Source: Streptomyces ipomoeae 91-03 (lineage in GTDB: Bacteria; Actinomycetota; Actinomycetes; Streptomycetales; Streptomycetaceae). Taken from it: 41,916 bases of DNA. The DNA is taken from the NCBI RefSeq assembly GCF_000317595.1, contig NZ_AEJC01000303.1, forward strand, positions 1-41,916, written 5' to 3'. Each line of letters begins with the position of its first letter. Positions within the stretch are counted from its first letter, which is position 1. This document shows positions 1-7,936 of this stretch, in pieces. The notes below the pieces were generated by a model. That model ran no database searches. It saw only the letters and a list, made by a program, of their open reading frames with translations, and was not told where the DNA came from. The position numbers and the translations under genes are program-made.

Positions 1-159
1 GTACAGCGGGCCGCGCGTGCCCACGTGCGAGAGGGCCGAGGTGTCGAGGATGCCCTCCTCCGCCGCCCGCCGGAACGGCGTGCCGTGCGTGTACTCGGCG
101 CCGAAGTACGTGTCCCAGGTGTCGAGATGCGCGTCGAAGTGGAGCAGGGCCACCGGGCC
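1..159 (-). pseudogene. Agmatinase/ureohydrolase fragment, 5' part missing
   Basis: Read on the minus strand, this stretch encodes [20 protein letters not shown] followed by [11 protein letters not shown]. The first part is the metal-binding HFDAHxD region of agmatinase-type ureohydrolases, manganese enzymes that hydrolyse agmatine or related guanidino compounds to urea and an amine. Homology stops abruptly at about position 159. The same frame upstream reads a few unrelated codons and then the TGA at 187-189 that ends the neighbouring gene. The roughly first third of the enzyme, with its start codon, is therefore absent. The 3' part runs off the left edge of the window. This could be a deletion remnant or a recombination junction. 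The family call is firm; the pseudogene call rests on the missing N-terminus. Confidence 0.72.
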
Positions 160-186
160 TCTCGACCTGGGGGCTCGACGTGTGGG

Positions 187-636
187 TCAGTGTGTGACGT
201 CGAAGGTGGCGGCGCGGGGCACGAACGTCGTGTCCCCGTCCGTGGCAGTCGCCAGTGCCGAGACGTACCAGGTGCCCTTGGCCAGTTCGGCCGCCTCCCG
301 CTTCGTGACCTTCAGCGTGTAGGTGCAACGGGTGGTCTCGTCCGAGGTGCCCTTGCACTTGGCGCTCTCCGCCGAGCGAAGCTCCGCCTCGGTCGGGTCG
401 AGCTTCGAACTCGCGGGCCAGGCAAGGACCTTGAGGTCCCGGACGCCCGAGTCGTCACTCACCGCCACGGTGTAGGTGAGCGAGCCCGCGCTGCCTTCGG
501 ACGGAGCCACGTAGCGGGCCGAGCCATTCTCCAGGGTCGGTTCCGTGGAGGCAGAGGCCAGGGCAAGGCCGCCGCCGGCCACTCCGGCGAGGGCGACGGC
601 GCCGATGAGCGAGGAGAACAGAACGCGCTTGGACAT
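187..636 (-). CDS. Secreted DUF5707-like protein
   Basis: A 149-residue exported protein of unknown function. The ATG at 634-636 was chosen because AGGGGG lies about 8 nt upstream and because it opens a classical Sec signal peptide (MSKRVLFSSLIGAVALAG, with probable cleavage after LALASA). The mature part is a single beta-rich, Ig-like domain containing VSDDSGVRDLKVLAWP and YTLKVTKREAAELAKGTWYV. Two cysteines (AKCKGTSDETTRC) could form a disulfide. The sequence resembles the Streptomyces family I know as DUF5707; that name is from memory. It ends 28 bp before the truncated agmatinase and is transcribed towards it, so it sits at a rearrangement boundary. A start further upstream would add only a low-complexity Ser/Thr leader and is unlikely. 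Confidence 0.75.
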   Translation of the reverse strand: MSKRVLFSSLIGAVALAGVAGGGLALASASTEPTLENGSARYVAPSEGSAGSLTYTVAVSDDSGVRDLKVLAWPASSKLDPTEAELRSAESAKCKGTSDETTRCTYTLKVTKREAAELAKGTWYVSALATATDGDTTFVPRAATFDVTH

Positions 637-922
637 GGGAGATCCCCCTGAATTCGTTGGAGCGTCGGATACGCGGAAAAGCGTGGAAGAACTGCTGGAA
701 GAACCGCTGGTGGAAGCAGCCTTGGAAGTGGTCGTAGAAGCGGTGGCCGACCGCGTTCTCGATGTGATCGAGCCTATGGCCGAGGCCCTGGCACCGTCCT
801 CGCGCTGCGGGACGATTGGCGCGTCGAACCGCAGGCAGAGCATCTGCAACCCAGGTAAGAGACCGGGATCCGCCTCCAGCCCGAGTCGGGCCGCTCACCT
901 GCGGCCATAGCCTTGATCCGCC
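637..922. other. Divergent intergenic region, 286 bp
   Basis: This lies between the secreted protein on the left and the degenerate kinase on the right, so it should hold both promoters. I see no convincing -10/-35 pair. The plus strand is open from the ATG at 635 to 910 and reads a Glu/Val/Leu-rich helix (KSVEELLEEPLVEAALEVVV). That frame starts opposite the ribosome-binding site of the minus-strand gene and has mixed third-position bases, so I do not call it as a gene. Confidence 0.4.
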
Positions 923-2137
923 ATGAAATCCGTCATGAACCGAACCGACGACCGGCTTCTCCCGGTCCTGCTGATCTGCGCCCAGGCCGTGGTCTGGCCC
1001 GGAGCGGCGCTGGTCATCCGGGCGGAGGACGTGTCGAGCGGGACGCGGGTATCGGCGGGCGTCTTCTTCGCCCTGCTGTGGCTACGGAGGGCACCCCGGA
1101 CGGCATACGGCGCGCTGCTCGGCCTGGCCCTGCTGTGGCCGGTGGCGATGGCGGTGGGGGACTACAACGGCCCGATCCTCCTCCCACCCGCACTGAGCCT
1201 GCTGGCCACCTGCGCGGCGCTGGGCTCGGACGAACTCCGGGGGACAACCCCCGGACCCCCAGCGGAAGAGCAGGTCGGCCGGCGTGACCGGCGCGGACGT
1301 CGCGAGGCACGTCTGACTGACATCGCCGCTCTCCCGGCGGAGTCCTCCGCCGTGCTCGTGCACGCGGCAGCCGCCACCGCCGCGGTCCTGGACCGGGGCA
1401 CAACGGTTCCCACATGGGCGGTACCCGCGTTGGCCGCACTCGCCGCATCCCTCGCGGTCGCCGCGGCCCGCTGGGCCGGGGCCCTGCGCGATCGGCGCGA
1501 ACGAGCCGACCGCGGCGCCCGGGACGAGCGCCTCGCCACCTGGACCGAGGAAGCCGTCCGGGACGCCTGGGCCGAGCGTCGCCGTATCGCCGCCGGCCTG
1601 GAAACCACCGTGCTGGCCCGCACCGCCGACATGGTCACCGAAGCGGAGGCCGGCCGGCTCGACGCGGCGGCCGACCGCGCCCGCGAGGCCCTGGCCGCGG
1701 CGCGTGCCCTGCTCGACACGGTCCGGGAGGGCGAGACAGCGCCCGAGCTGCGGCCGCAGCCCACCCTCCAGGCGCTCGACCTGCTCGCCCACCAACTCCG
1801 GGCCACCGGCCGCGACGTCGAGATACGGCTGACCGATCGAGTACCGGAACGACTGCCCACCGCCGTCGACTTGGCCGCCTACCACGCCGCCGAGACAGTG
1901 CTCGCGACCGGCGGTGAGGAACCGGCGGCGCTCGAACTCGACGTGGACGACGATACGTTGACGCTCACGGCCACCGGGGTGCCCCGCGCCGCCGACCCGG
2001 CCGTACGAGAACGGCTGACCACGCGGGTCTCGGCACTCGGCGGCACCCTGACCACCGGCCCGCAGGGCACCGTCCGTCTCTGGCTGCCACTCGCCGTCGC
2101 GCAGGGCAACTCGGACAGCGAGGAAAGGCAACGATGA
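923..2137 (+). CDS. Degenerate sensor histidine kinase (NarL-type partner)
   Basis: A 404-residue membrane protein arranged like a two-component kinase. The N-terminal third (about residues 10-100) has hydrophobic helices, followed by another membrane stretch near residues 150-190 and a HisKA_3/HATPase-like C-terminal half. The usual ER-x-RIARELHD box is present only as ERRRIAAGLETTVLA, with Glu227 where the phosphorylated His-Asp pair should be. The N box (EALTNxxKHA in relatives) is replaced by AYHAAETVLATGGEE, and no clear GxGLxG motif follows. Autophosphorylation is therefore unlikely. The protein could act as a phosphatase, a docking subunit or a non-phosphorylating sensor. The stop overlaps the start of the response regulator by ATGA, so the two are translationally coupled. 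There is no good ribosome-binding site; the ATG at 935 is an alternative start. Confidence 0.72.
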   Translation: MKSVMNRTDDRLLPVLLICAQAVVWPGAALVIRAEDVSSGTRVSAGVFFALLWLRRAPRTAYGALLGLALLWPVAMAVGDYNGPILLPPALSLLATCAALGSDELRGTTPGPPAEEQVGRRDRRGRREARLTDIAALPAESSAVLVHAAAATAAVLDRGTTVPTWAVPALAALAASLAVAAARWAGALRDRRERADRGARDERLATWTEEAVRDAWAERRRIAAGLETTVLARTADMVTEAEAGRLDAAADRAREALAAARALLDTVREGETAPELRPQPTLQALDLLAHQLRATGRDVEIRLTDRVPERLPTAVDLAAYHAAETVLATGGEEPAALELDVDDDTLTLTATGVPRAADPAVRERLTTRVSALGGTLTTGPQGTVRLWLPLAVAQGNSDSEERQR

Positions 2138-2814
2138 GCCTCAATGTGCTGGTCGTCGACGACCAGGGCATCGTACGAGCGGGATTCGCCGCCGTGATCG
2201 ACGCCGAAGAGGACATGAGGGTCGTCGGCGAGGCCGCGGACGGCGCGGCAGCGGTGCGGCTGGCCGAGGAACTGTCCCCCGACGTGGTCGTCATGGACGT
2301 ACGCATGCCCGAACTGGACGGCATCGCCGCCACCCGCATCATCACCGGCCGCCAGGACGCGCCCCGTGTCCTCGTCCTGACCACCTTCGACCTCGACGCG
2401 TACGTCTTCGACGCCCTGCGCGCCGGCGCCTCGGGCTTCCTCCTCAAGGACGTACACCCTTCCGAACTGCTGCAGGGCATCCGGGTGGTGGCGGCCGGAG
2501 AGAGCGTGCTCGCCCCGTCCGCGACCCGCCGCCTCATCGGCCACTACGCGTCCGGACCGAGCGCCGCGGTCCCGGCCGGGAGCTCCCCCGAGCTGGACAT
2601 CCTGACCGGCAGCCAGCGGGGCGTCCTCACCCTGGTCGCGGCCGGCCTCACCAACGCGGAGATCGCCGAGCGACTCGGCATCACCGTGGGCACCGTGAAG
2701 TCCCACGTGAACGCGCTGCTCCGCAAACTCGGCCTGCGCGACCGCGTACAGGCGACGATCCTCGCGTACGACCTCGGCCTCGCCCGCCCGAACCCACCCG
2801 GCACCCACCTCTGA
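2134..2814 (+). CDS. NarL/FixJ-family response regulator
   Basis: A 226-residue DNA-binding regulator. The receiver domain (about residues 4-120) keeps the acidic pocket (VVDDQ), the phospho-acceptor Asp55 in VVVMDVRMPELDG, the switch Thr in LTTFD and the Lys in FLLKDV. The C-terminal LuxR-type helix-turn-helix (about residues 155-215) reads LTNAEIAERLGITVGTVKSHV. Everything needed for phosphorylation and DNA binding is intact, unlike in its overlapping partner kinase. It may be phosphorylated by another kinase or by small-molecule donors, or act unphosphorylated. Targets cannot be read from the window; autoregulation and control of the small membrane protein 45 bp downstream are plausible inferences. 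Confidence 0.9.
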   Translation: MSLNVLVVDDQGIVRAGFAAVIDAEEDMRVVGEAADGAAAVRLAEELSPDVVVMDVRMPELDGIAATRIITGRQDAPRVLVLTTFDLDAYVFDALRAGASGFLLKDVHPSELLQGIRVVAAGESVLAPSATRRLIGHYASGPSAAVPAGSSPELDILTGSQRGVLTLVAAGLTNAEIAERLGITVGTVKSHVNALLRKLGLRDRVQATILAYDLGLARPNPPGTHL

Positions 2815-2859
2815 CCACCGTCCTCCGACCACCGCGACGCAACCTAAGGAGTCCGTCCC

Positions 2860-3189
2860 GTGACCGGTACCGATCATGATTCCGTCAAATCCGACTTCCG
2901 CCGCTTTCGTGACCACCTCGGCGTCATCGGCCTCCTCTACCTCGCGGTCTGCGCCGTCCTGCTCGTGTGGGCGCTCATGGCGAACGCGGGCGACAGCTCG
3001 GGCGAGTCCATGGCGGGTGTCATCCCGCTCCTCGCCACCGCCCCCGCCAGCCTCGTGTACCTCGTGCTGCCGGACAACACCGTGATGTTCATCAGCGCCG
3101 TCGCTCTCGGGGCAGAGGTCAACGCCGAGATCATCGGCTGGTGCACCCGCGCACTGCGCCGCGGCGGTCGCCCGGACTCAGCGTCCTGA
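2860..3189 (+). CDS. Small membrane protein, SCO4225-like
   Basis: A 109-residue integral membrane protein. The GTG at 2860 was chosen because TAAGGAG sits 7-8 nt upstream. Three hydrophobic segments are visible: LGVIGLLYLAVCAVLLVWAL (about 27-46), a second around AGVIPLLATAPASLVYLVLP (about 58-77), and a third through NTVMFISAVALGAEVNAEII. A short basic, polar tail follows. The sequence resembles the Streptomyces family I recall as SCO4225 membrane proteins, whose function is not known. It follows the response regulator by 45 bp in the same direction and could be cotranscribed. It is the last ordinary gene before the repeat scar that marks the start of the integrated elements. Confidence 0.7.
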   Translation: MTGTDHDSVKSDFRRFRDHLGVIGLLYLAVCAVLLVWALMANAGDSSGESMAGVIPLLATAPASLVYLVLPDNTVMFISAVALGAEVNAEIIGWCTRALRRGGRPDSAS

Positions 3190-3254
3190 GCCGCGGCACC
3201 ACTCGCTCGCCCGCAAACCCTTTGGGGCGCGCGGAGGGCACGAACCTGCGAATT

Positions 3255-3527
3255 GGACTAGACAACAAACAAACCCCAGGGCTACTGACCTGGGCATACG
3301 TGCTCTGGGGTAGCGCTCGGGAGCGTAGGATCGCACCGCTGTTGACCGTGGTTTACCGGTCTTGTGGGCACGCTATGGGCACGCCGTCGGCTCGGGGACG
3401 TCGGGAGCCCTTCTGGGAGGCTGACGACGGCCCAAGCCCTGGAGGCGAGCGCCGGCCGGAAGGGCGCCATTGCAGGAGCACACGCAGGAGGGGGCAGCGG
3501 CGGCCGACCAACTCGGGGCGGAGGTGT
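3255..3527. repeat. att scar (copy 1): terminator half plus element arm, tRNA segment deleted
   Basis: Positions 3255-3280 (GGACTAGACAACAAACAAAC, then the left arm of the tRNA-Gly terminator hairpin) match the flank of copy 4 at about 32765. The sequence then jumps straight to CTGACCTGGGCA and the element arm GCACCGCTGTTGACCGTGG, ending in GTGGGCACGCTATGGGCAC. The roughly 85 bp with the tRNA 3' part, present in the other copies, is missing. Both joints contain CTGACCTGGG, so deletion between two short identical sequences explains the structure. Similarity to copy 3 continues to about 3520 (TTGCAGGAGCA, then CAACTCGGGGCGGAGGTG). This marks the outer left boundary of the island array. Confidence 0.7.
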
Positions 3528-4213
3528 CAGTCGAGCAAGCCGGCTTGGTGAGCCAGGATCGCCGCCTGCACCCGGTTGGCGAGGTCCAGCTTGGTGAGGA
3601 TCCGGCTGACGTGGGTCTTCGCCGTCGCCTCGCTCATGTAGAGCGTGGCCGCGATCTCGGTGTTCGACAGACCGCCGCCGACGGCGACCAGCACCTCTCG
3701 TTCCTTGTCCGTGAGCGCTGCGAGCCGCTGCTCGGCGTCGCTGCGCCGAGCCGGTACCGGCTCGGCGAATTTCCGCAGCAGCCTGCGGGTGATGCGCGGG
3801 GAGATCATCGCGTCGCCGCGCGCTGCGCTGCGCACCGCGGCGAGCATGTCGTCGGCCGACGCGTCCTTCAGCAGGAACCCGACGGCGCCGTTGCGGAGCG
3901 CGGTGTGCACGTACTCGTCGAGGTCGAACGTGGTGAGCACGACGACGTACGGCGGCGGGTCGAGCCGTGTCATCCGCTCGGTTGCCGTCAGCCCGTCGCC
4001 TCGTGGCATCCGGATGTCCATGAGCACGACGTCGGGCTGGAGCGTCCGTGCGAGGTCGACGGCCTCGACGCCGTCGGACGCCTCGCCCGTCACCGTGATG
4101 TCGGGTGCCGCCTCCATGATGGTGCGCAGCATCGAACGCACCATCCACTCGTCGTCGACGATCAGCGTCCTGATCGGACTGATCGGACTGATCGGATTGA
4201 CCGGAGCGGTCAT
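3527..4213 (-). CDS. NarL/FixJ-family response regulator
   Basis: A 228-residue response regulator. The receiver domain contains VDDEW, the phospho-acceptor Asp66 in VVLMDIRMPRGDG, TTFD and FLLKDA. The LuxR helix-turn-helix is SNTEIAATLYMSEATAKTHV. Its ATG overlaps the stop of the upstream kinase by ATGA, showing translational coupling. The N-terminus has a short repeated PISPISPI encoded by tandem GATCGGACT-like units at 4172-4198, an odd extension before the receiver domain. The gene ends within the region conserved between att copies 1 and 3, so it abuts the element end. It is probably activated by the adjacent kinase. Confidence 0.92.
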   Translation of the reverse strand: MTAPVNPISPISPIRTLIVDDEWMVRSMLRTIMEAAPDITVTGEASDGVEAVDLARTLQPDVVLMDIRMPRGDGLTATERMTRLDPPPYVVVLTTFDLDEYVHTALRNGAVGFLLKDASADDMLAAVRSAARGDAMISPRITRRLLRKFAEPVPARRSDAEQRLAALTDKEREVLVAVGGGLSNTEIAATLYMSEATAKTHVSRILTKLDLANRVQAAILAHQAGLLD

Positions 4214-5385
4214 CGATCCTCCCCCCGAGAGATCGGTATCTCGGCGATCACCTCGAAGCCGTCGTCGGAGGTGGGACCCCCGGTGAACTCGCCGCCGACC
4301 AGCCGCACCCGCTCCGCGAGCCCGAGCAGTCCATGGCCGCCGGCCGGCAGTGAGGCATCGGTGGCCCGCCGCCCCCGGCCATTGGTGACCGACAGCCGCA
4401 GCAGCCGCGGAGTCTGCTGGATGCGTACTCGGGTCCGTGCTCCCGGCGCGTGCTTGTGCACGTTGGTCAGCGCCTCCTGTACGAATCGGTAGGCCGTGTG
4501 TTCCACGAGCAGCGGGGGCCGCTCCCCCGCGCGGTTCGCCACGTCCAGGGTGACGGGGACGCCGATCCGGCGGGACTCCTCGATCAGGGCGTCCAGATCG
4601 GCGAGCCCCGGCTGCGGAGCGAGCGGCGCGTCGTCGTCGTTGCGCAGGACCTCCACCAAGGAGCGGAGTTCGGCGAGTGCCTCGCGCCCGGTCGCTCCGA
4701 TCTGTTTTCCGATGGTGACCGCGTCTTCGCCCTTGGACACCTCCAGTGCGGTGGCCTGAAGCACCATCAGCGAAACTCGGTGAGTGACCACGTCGTGCAT
4801 GTCGCGAGCGATGTGAGCCCGCTCGTCGCTTCGGGCCCGTGCGATGCGCTGCTGCTGCTCGCGTTCGATGCGTTCCGCCCGCTCGCGGATCCGTTCCACC
4901 AGTTCGTGCCGGGTGCCGACATACATGCCCAGAAGCGCCGGGGCGACGCATACCGCGATGCTGATCGGGATCGCGCCGTCGCCGCCGGCGTGCCGCCAGA
5001 TCGGAATGCCGACCACGATGGCCGAGGCCAGCATGCCGACGACAATCCTGGGCCAGGCGGTGGTGCGCTCGGCCAGCGTGTACAGCGCGACCACGACGGC
5101 CGCATGAGCTGACACGAGAGCATTCGCCAGCAGTGATCCCACCAGAAGGATCACCGGAAGCCCGTGCCGCCACCTGGTCAGCAGCCCGACCCCCACCGCA
5201 AGCGGGACGCCGAGCCACAGCGGCGGGAAGCGGTCGTCGAATCCGGCGAAGCTGGGCCCGAAGAAGTCGTTGGTACCGAACTCGCCGGTCGCCGTGAACA
5301 CCACGACGACGAGCGCCACTGCCGTATCGATCACAGGGCGGCGGCGGTACCGGGGCGTCGCCAGGTGTGGGTCCTGCGTAGTCAT
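4210..5385 (-). CDS. Sensor histidine kinase, HisKA_3 type
   Basis: A 391-residue membrane kinase, complete by motifs. Four to five hydrophobic helices cover about residues 18-155 with no large extracellular loop. A coiled-coil linker (VERIRERAERIEREQQQR) leads to the H box HIARDMHDVVTHRV, with His197 as phospho-acceptor. The N box is EALTNVHKHAPG and the G box is GGHGLLGLAERV. This short-loop architecture suggests membrane-associated or envelope sensing; the signal cannot be read. It lies upstream of its response regulator with a 4-nt overlap and diverges from the membrane/reductase gene 145 bp away, a likely target of the pair. The ATG at 5383-5385 is preceded by a weak GAGAGC. In contrast to the kinase at 923-2137, all catalytic boxes are present. 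Confidence 0.92.
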   Translation of the reverse strand: MTTQDPHLATPRYRRRPVIDTAVALVVVVFTATGEFGTNDFFGPSFAGFDDRFPPLWLGVPLAVGVGLLTRWRHGLPVILLVGSLLANALVSAHAAVVVALYTLAERTTAWPRIVVGMLASAIVVGIPIWRHAGGDGAIPISIAVCVAPALLGMYVGTRHELVERIRERAERIEREQQQRIARARSDERAHIARDMHDVVTHRVSLMVLQATALEVSKGEDAVTIGKQIGATGREALAELRSLVEVLRNDDDAPLAPQPGLADLDALIEESRRIGVPVTLDVANRAGERPPLLVEHTAYRFVQEALTNVHKHAPGARTRVRIQQTPRLLRLSVTNGRGRRATDASLPAGGHGLLGLAERVRLVGGEFTGGPTSDDGFEVIAEIPISRGEDR

Positions 5386-5529
5386 CGTGCTCTCAGGCTA
5401 GGTGTCCCCCACCCGTGCGCGCGTCAGCAGAAAGTTGTACGCGACGCCGGAGAGTCACAGCCGATCCGGTGACCCGCTTTCCCGGATCGGCCGATGCCCC
5501 GGCAGGGCACTACCGGCAACGCTCATCGC

Positions 5530-7323
5530 ATGGTCATCACAGAACGTCTGGGCCGGTGGCTCAGCCCCAGAAGCCTGCAACTCGCCTTCGGTGTCTTCTC
5601 ACTCGTCGCGGGCGCCTTGATCGCGCTGCGGCAGGACGTCAACCATCCCCTGTTCCAGACCGCCGGGACGGTGGGCTACGCGGTTGCCGCGGTGCTCTCG
5701 TTCTGCGGTCGGATCGCGCTCGGCCGCGCGGCGAGCGCCGCCCGCGCCCGGCGGATCCTGATCGTCTTCCACCTGCTCTTCATCCCCGCCCAGTTCCTGT
5801 TCCTGCTCGCCCACCAGATGCCGTGGCTCGGCATGCTGCTGTCGACGATGATCACGGTCGGGCTGAAGCCGCGTTTCCCGCGGCTCGGGCGGATGTCGCG
5901 CAAGATGTGGCTGACGCTGCACGTCGGCGTCGGCGTCGGCTGGCTGGGTGTCTCCCTCGCCATGCTCGCCCTGTCCATCGTTGGCGTGACCACGGACAGC
6001 CATGAGGTGCGGCACAGCTCTTATGTGCTCATGAACACGTTCGATGTCGCCCTGGCGATCCCGAGCGTCTTCCTGGCGATCATCACCGGCGTCGTGGTGT
6101 CGCTCGGCACGCCCTGGGGGCTGGTCAAGCACCGCTGGGTACTGGCCAAGCTGATCATCGCGCTCAGCCTTCCGGTCCTCGCCACCTTTGAGGGTGAGTG
6201 GATCGACACCCTGGCAGCACGCACCGAGAACCCTGCCGCCGAACCGGGAGAGACCGGGATCCTGCTGGTCGGAGCCATGTCGCTGTTCCTGGCCCTGCTC
6301 TGGACCGCGGTAATCCTCTCCGTCTTCAAGCCCGGCGGCAAGACGCGCTGGGGACGCAGGGAGGGCAGGCGGCGACGCCCTTCGGAGACCGCGGTCACCG
6401 TGGCAGCCGTCCAGCCGGTCGCGGACGGCATCATCGCGCTGGACCTGGCGCCGGCCGACGGCGCCCGGCTGCCGACCTGGAAGCCCGGCGCGCACATCGA
6501 CCTCGTACTGCCGTCCGGCCTCGTGCGACAGTACTCCCTGTGCGGCGACCCAGCCGTCGCGGACCGCTACCGCGTCGCGGTCCTGCACGAACCGGACGGA
6601 CGCGGTGGATCCACCGAAGTCCATCAGCTCGCACCGGGCACCACCCTCAAGATCCGCGGGCCCCGCAACCACTTCCCGCTGGTCGACGCGCCCTCGTATC
6701 TTTTGGTCGCCGGTGGTATCGGGATCGCCCCGTTCGTGCCGATGATCGAGCAGTTGGCGGCTCAGGACGCGGACTGGCACCTCGTCCACCGCGGCCGGTC
6801 CCTGGCCGAGATGGCCTTCGTCGAGCAACTCGCCCGGTCCCACCCACAGCGGGTGACGATCTCGTCGGCCGACAAGCAGCAGCGGCCCGACCTCGAGGCG
6901 ATTCTGCGCGCGGCGTCCGCCGGGACCGCGGTCTACTGCTGCGGCCCAGAGGCGATGCTCGACGCGGTCGAGGCATTGATGCCCATCGCCTGCCCGCGGG
7001 GCACGCTCCACGTGGAGCGGTTCACGGCGAGCTCTCGCGCGGGTGAGACCCCCAGTGCACCGTTCGAGGCCGAACTGCGGAGGTCGGGCCGGGTGGTGCG
7101 GGTGCCGATCGGCCAAAGCCTGCTGTCGGCGCTGCAGGACATCGATCCGAGCCTGGACTTCTCCTGCGAGAACGGGGTGTGTGGCAGCTGCGAGATCCGC
7201 GTGCTCGGCGGCGTCCCGGATCACCGCGACCACGTGCTGCAGCCCGACGAACGCGACCGTCACGACGTCATCTACCCATGCGTCTCTCGCGCGCACGGCG
7301 CCCGGATAGTCCTCGACGCCTGA
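5530..7323 (+). CDS. Membrane domain fused to FAD/NAD(P)H/[2Fe-2S] reductase
   Basis: A 597-residue fusion. About residues 15-275 hold six to seven transmembrane helices with membrane histidines (LLAHQMPWLG, LTLHVGVGVGWLG, VKHRWVLAKL), resembling DUF2269-like integral membrane proteins. The cytoplasmic C-terminal half is a phthalate-dioxygenase-reductase/VanB-type electron-transfer module. It has the flavin motif RQYSLCG near residue 333, nucleotide binding GGIGIAPF near 395, CGPEAML near 471, and a plant-type [2Fe-2S] ferredoxin domain with Cys546, Cys551, Cys554 and Cys584. It probably passes electrons from NAD(P)H to a membrane acceptor; whether the histidines bind heme is inference. It diverges from the two-component system. 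The ATG at 5530 is preferred over 5494, but neither has a strong ribosome-binding site. Confidence 0.82.
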   Translation: MVITERLGRWLSPRSLQLAFGVFSLVAGALIALRQDVNHPLFQTAGTVGYAVAAVLSFCGRIALGRAASAARARRILIVFHLLFIPAQFLFLLAHQMPWLGMLLSTMITVGLKPRFPRLGRMSRKMWLTLHVGVGVGWLGVSLAMLALSIVGVTTDSHEVRHSSYVLMNTFDVALAIPSVFLAIITGVVVSLGTPWGLVKHRWVLAKLIIALSLPVLATFEGEWIDTLAARTENPAAEPGETGILLVGAMSLFLALLWTAVILSVFKPGGKTRWGRREGRRRRPSETAVTVAAVQPVADGIIALDLAPADGARLPTWKPGAHIDLVLPSGLVRQYSLCGDPAVADRYRVAVLHEPDGRGGSTEVHQLAPGTTLKIRGPRNHFPLVDAPSYLLVAGGIGIAPFVPMIEQLAAQDADWHLVHRGRSLAEMAFVEQLARSHPQRVTISSADKQQRPDLEAILRAASAGTAVYCCGPEAMLDAVEALMPIACPRGTLHVERFTASSRAGETPSAPFEAELRRSGRVVRVPIGQSLLSALQDIDPSLDFSCENGVCGSCEIRVLGGVPDHRDHVLQPDERDRHDVIYPCVSRAHGARIVLDA

Positions 7324-7359
7324 CCGACGGCACGCTGAGTATGAAGTTCCGGGCAGTGA

Positions 7360-7375
7360 AGCCCCCTGAGGGGCT
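7360..7375 (+). terminator. Stem-loop after reductase fusion gene
   Basis: A perfect hairpin, AGCCCC-CTGA-GGGGCT, begins 37 bp after the stop of the fusion gene. It has no U tract, which is common for actinobacterial terminators. Assignment is by position and symmetry only. Confidence 0.4.
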
Positions 7376-7379
7376 GGAG

Positions 7380-7560
7380 CAGCTGCCCAGCAAGGTGCCG
7401 GCTTTCGCGCAGCTGCTCCCACATCCCGGCGTTGCCGGGCGTCTTGTCCACGATGATCTGCTTGCCGCTGCGCACGAGCTCCCGGTGCGTGATCGGCTCG
7501 CCGAGCCACAGGTGGCCACTGCCGCATGGTCCGCAGATCGAGGCGGAAGCGCACTGGTTT
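7380..7560 (-). pseudogene. Gene fragment, possibly sulfotransferase-like
   Basis: The minus strand reads GHLWLGEPITHRELVRSGKQ and then IIVDKTPGNAGMWEQLRES, after which it degenerates into arginine- and leucine-rich sequence. The VDKTPGN...W..L pattern recalls the conserved substrate-region motif of sulfotransferase-family proteins, but only about 60 residues are visible and both ends are missing. I regard it as a decayed remnant inside island I. It could belong to another family with a similar short motif. Confidence 0.28.
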
Positions 7561-7714
7561 GCGGCCGCGAGAGGTTCTGAGCCGACCAGACATAAGCACC
7601 GCACACCGAGGTGCCGTCCGGGCCGGAAGCCCTTCACCGGGGCGTGAGGTGGGTGATGTCGACCCGGCGACGGACGGATGACCGACACGGAAGGGGCCGG
7701 TCGGTCCGGAGGAG

Positions 7715-7936
7715 AGGCGGCCACGGGCCGGACGGTGTCCGTCGACTCACTCGTCGACGGCCTGTGGGAGAGAAACCGCCAGCCGACGTGGCCAACTCTC
7801 TTGCGGGCGCTGGTGTCCCGGCTGCGCAGGGCGCTGCGCGGGTCCGCGACGGTGGAGTCCGTGTCCGGCGGCTACCGGCTCTCGCGGGCCGGGGACGTTC
7901 ACCGCTTCGGTGATCTGATCGATCGGGAACAGGCAT
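7715..7936 (+). pseudogene. SARP-family regulator fragment, cut at the att repeat
   Basis: The reading GRTVSVDSLVDGLWERNRQP, then LLRALVSRLRRALRG, then VSGGYRLSRAGDVHRF, is the second half of the winged-helix DNA-binding domain of SARP (AfsR/DnrI/RedD-type) activators, with the start of the adjoining bacterial transcriptional activation domain. About 35 N-terminal residues are replaced by unrelated sequence from the ATG at 7678. The homology ends exactly where the tRNA terminator repeat begins at 7938. The fragment looks truncated by the integration or recombination event that created this junction. It cannot be functional as an activator, because the BTAD, NTPase and TPR parts are absent. 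Confidence 0.65.
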
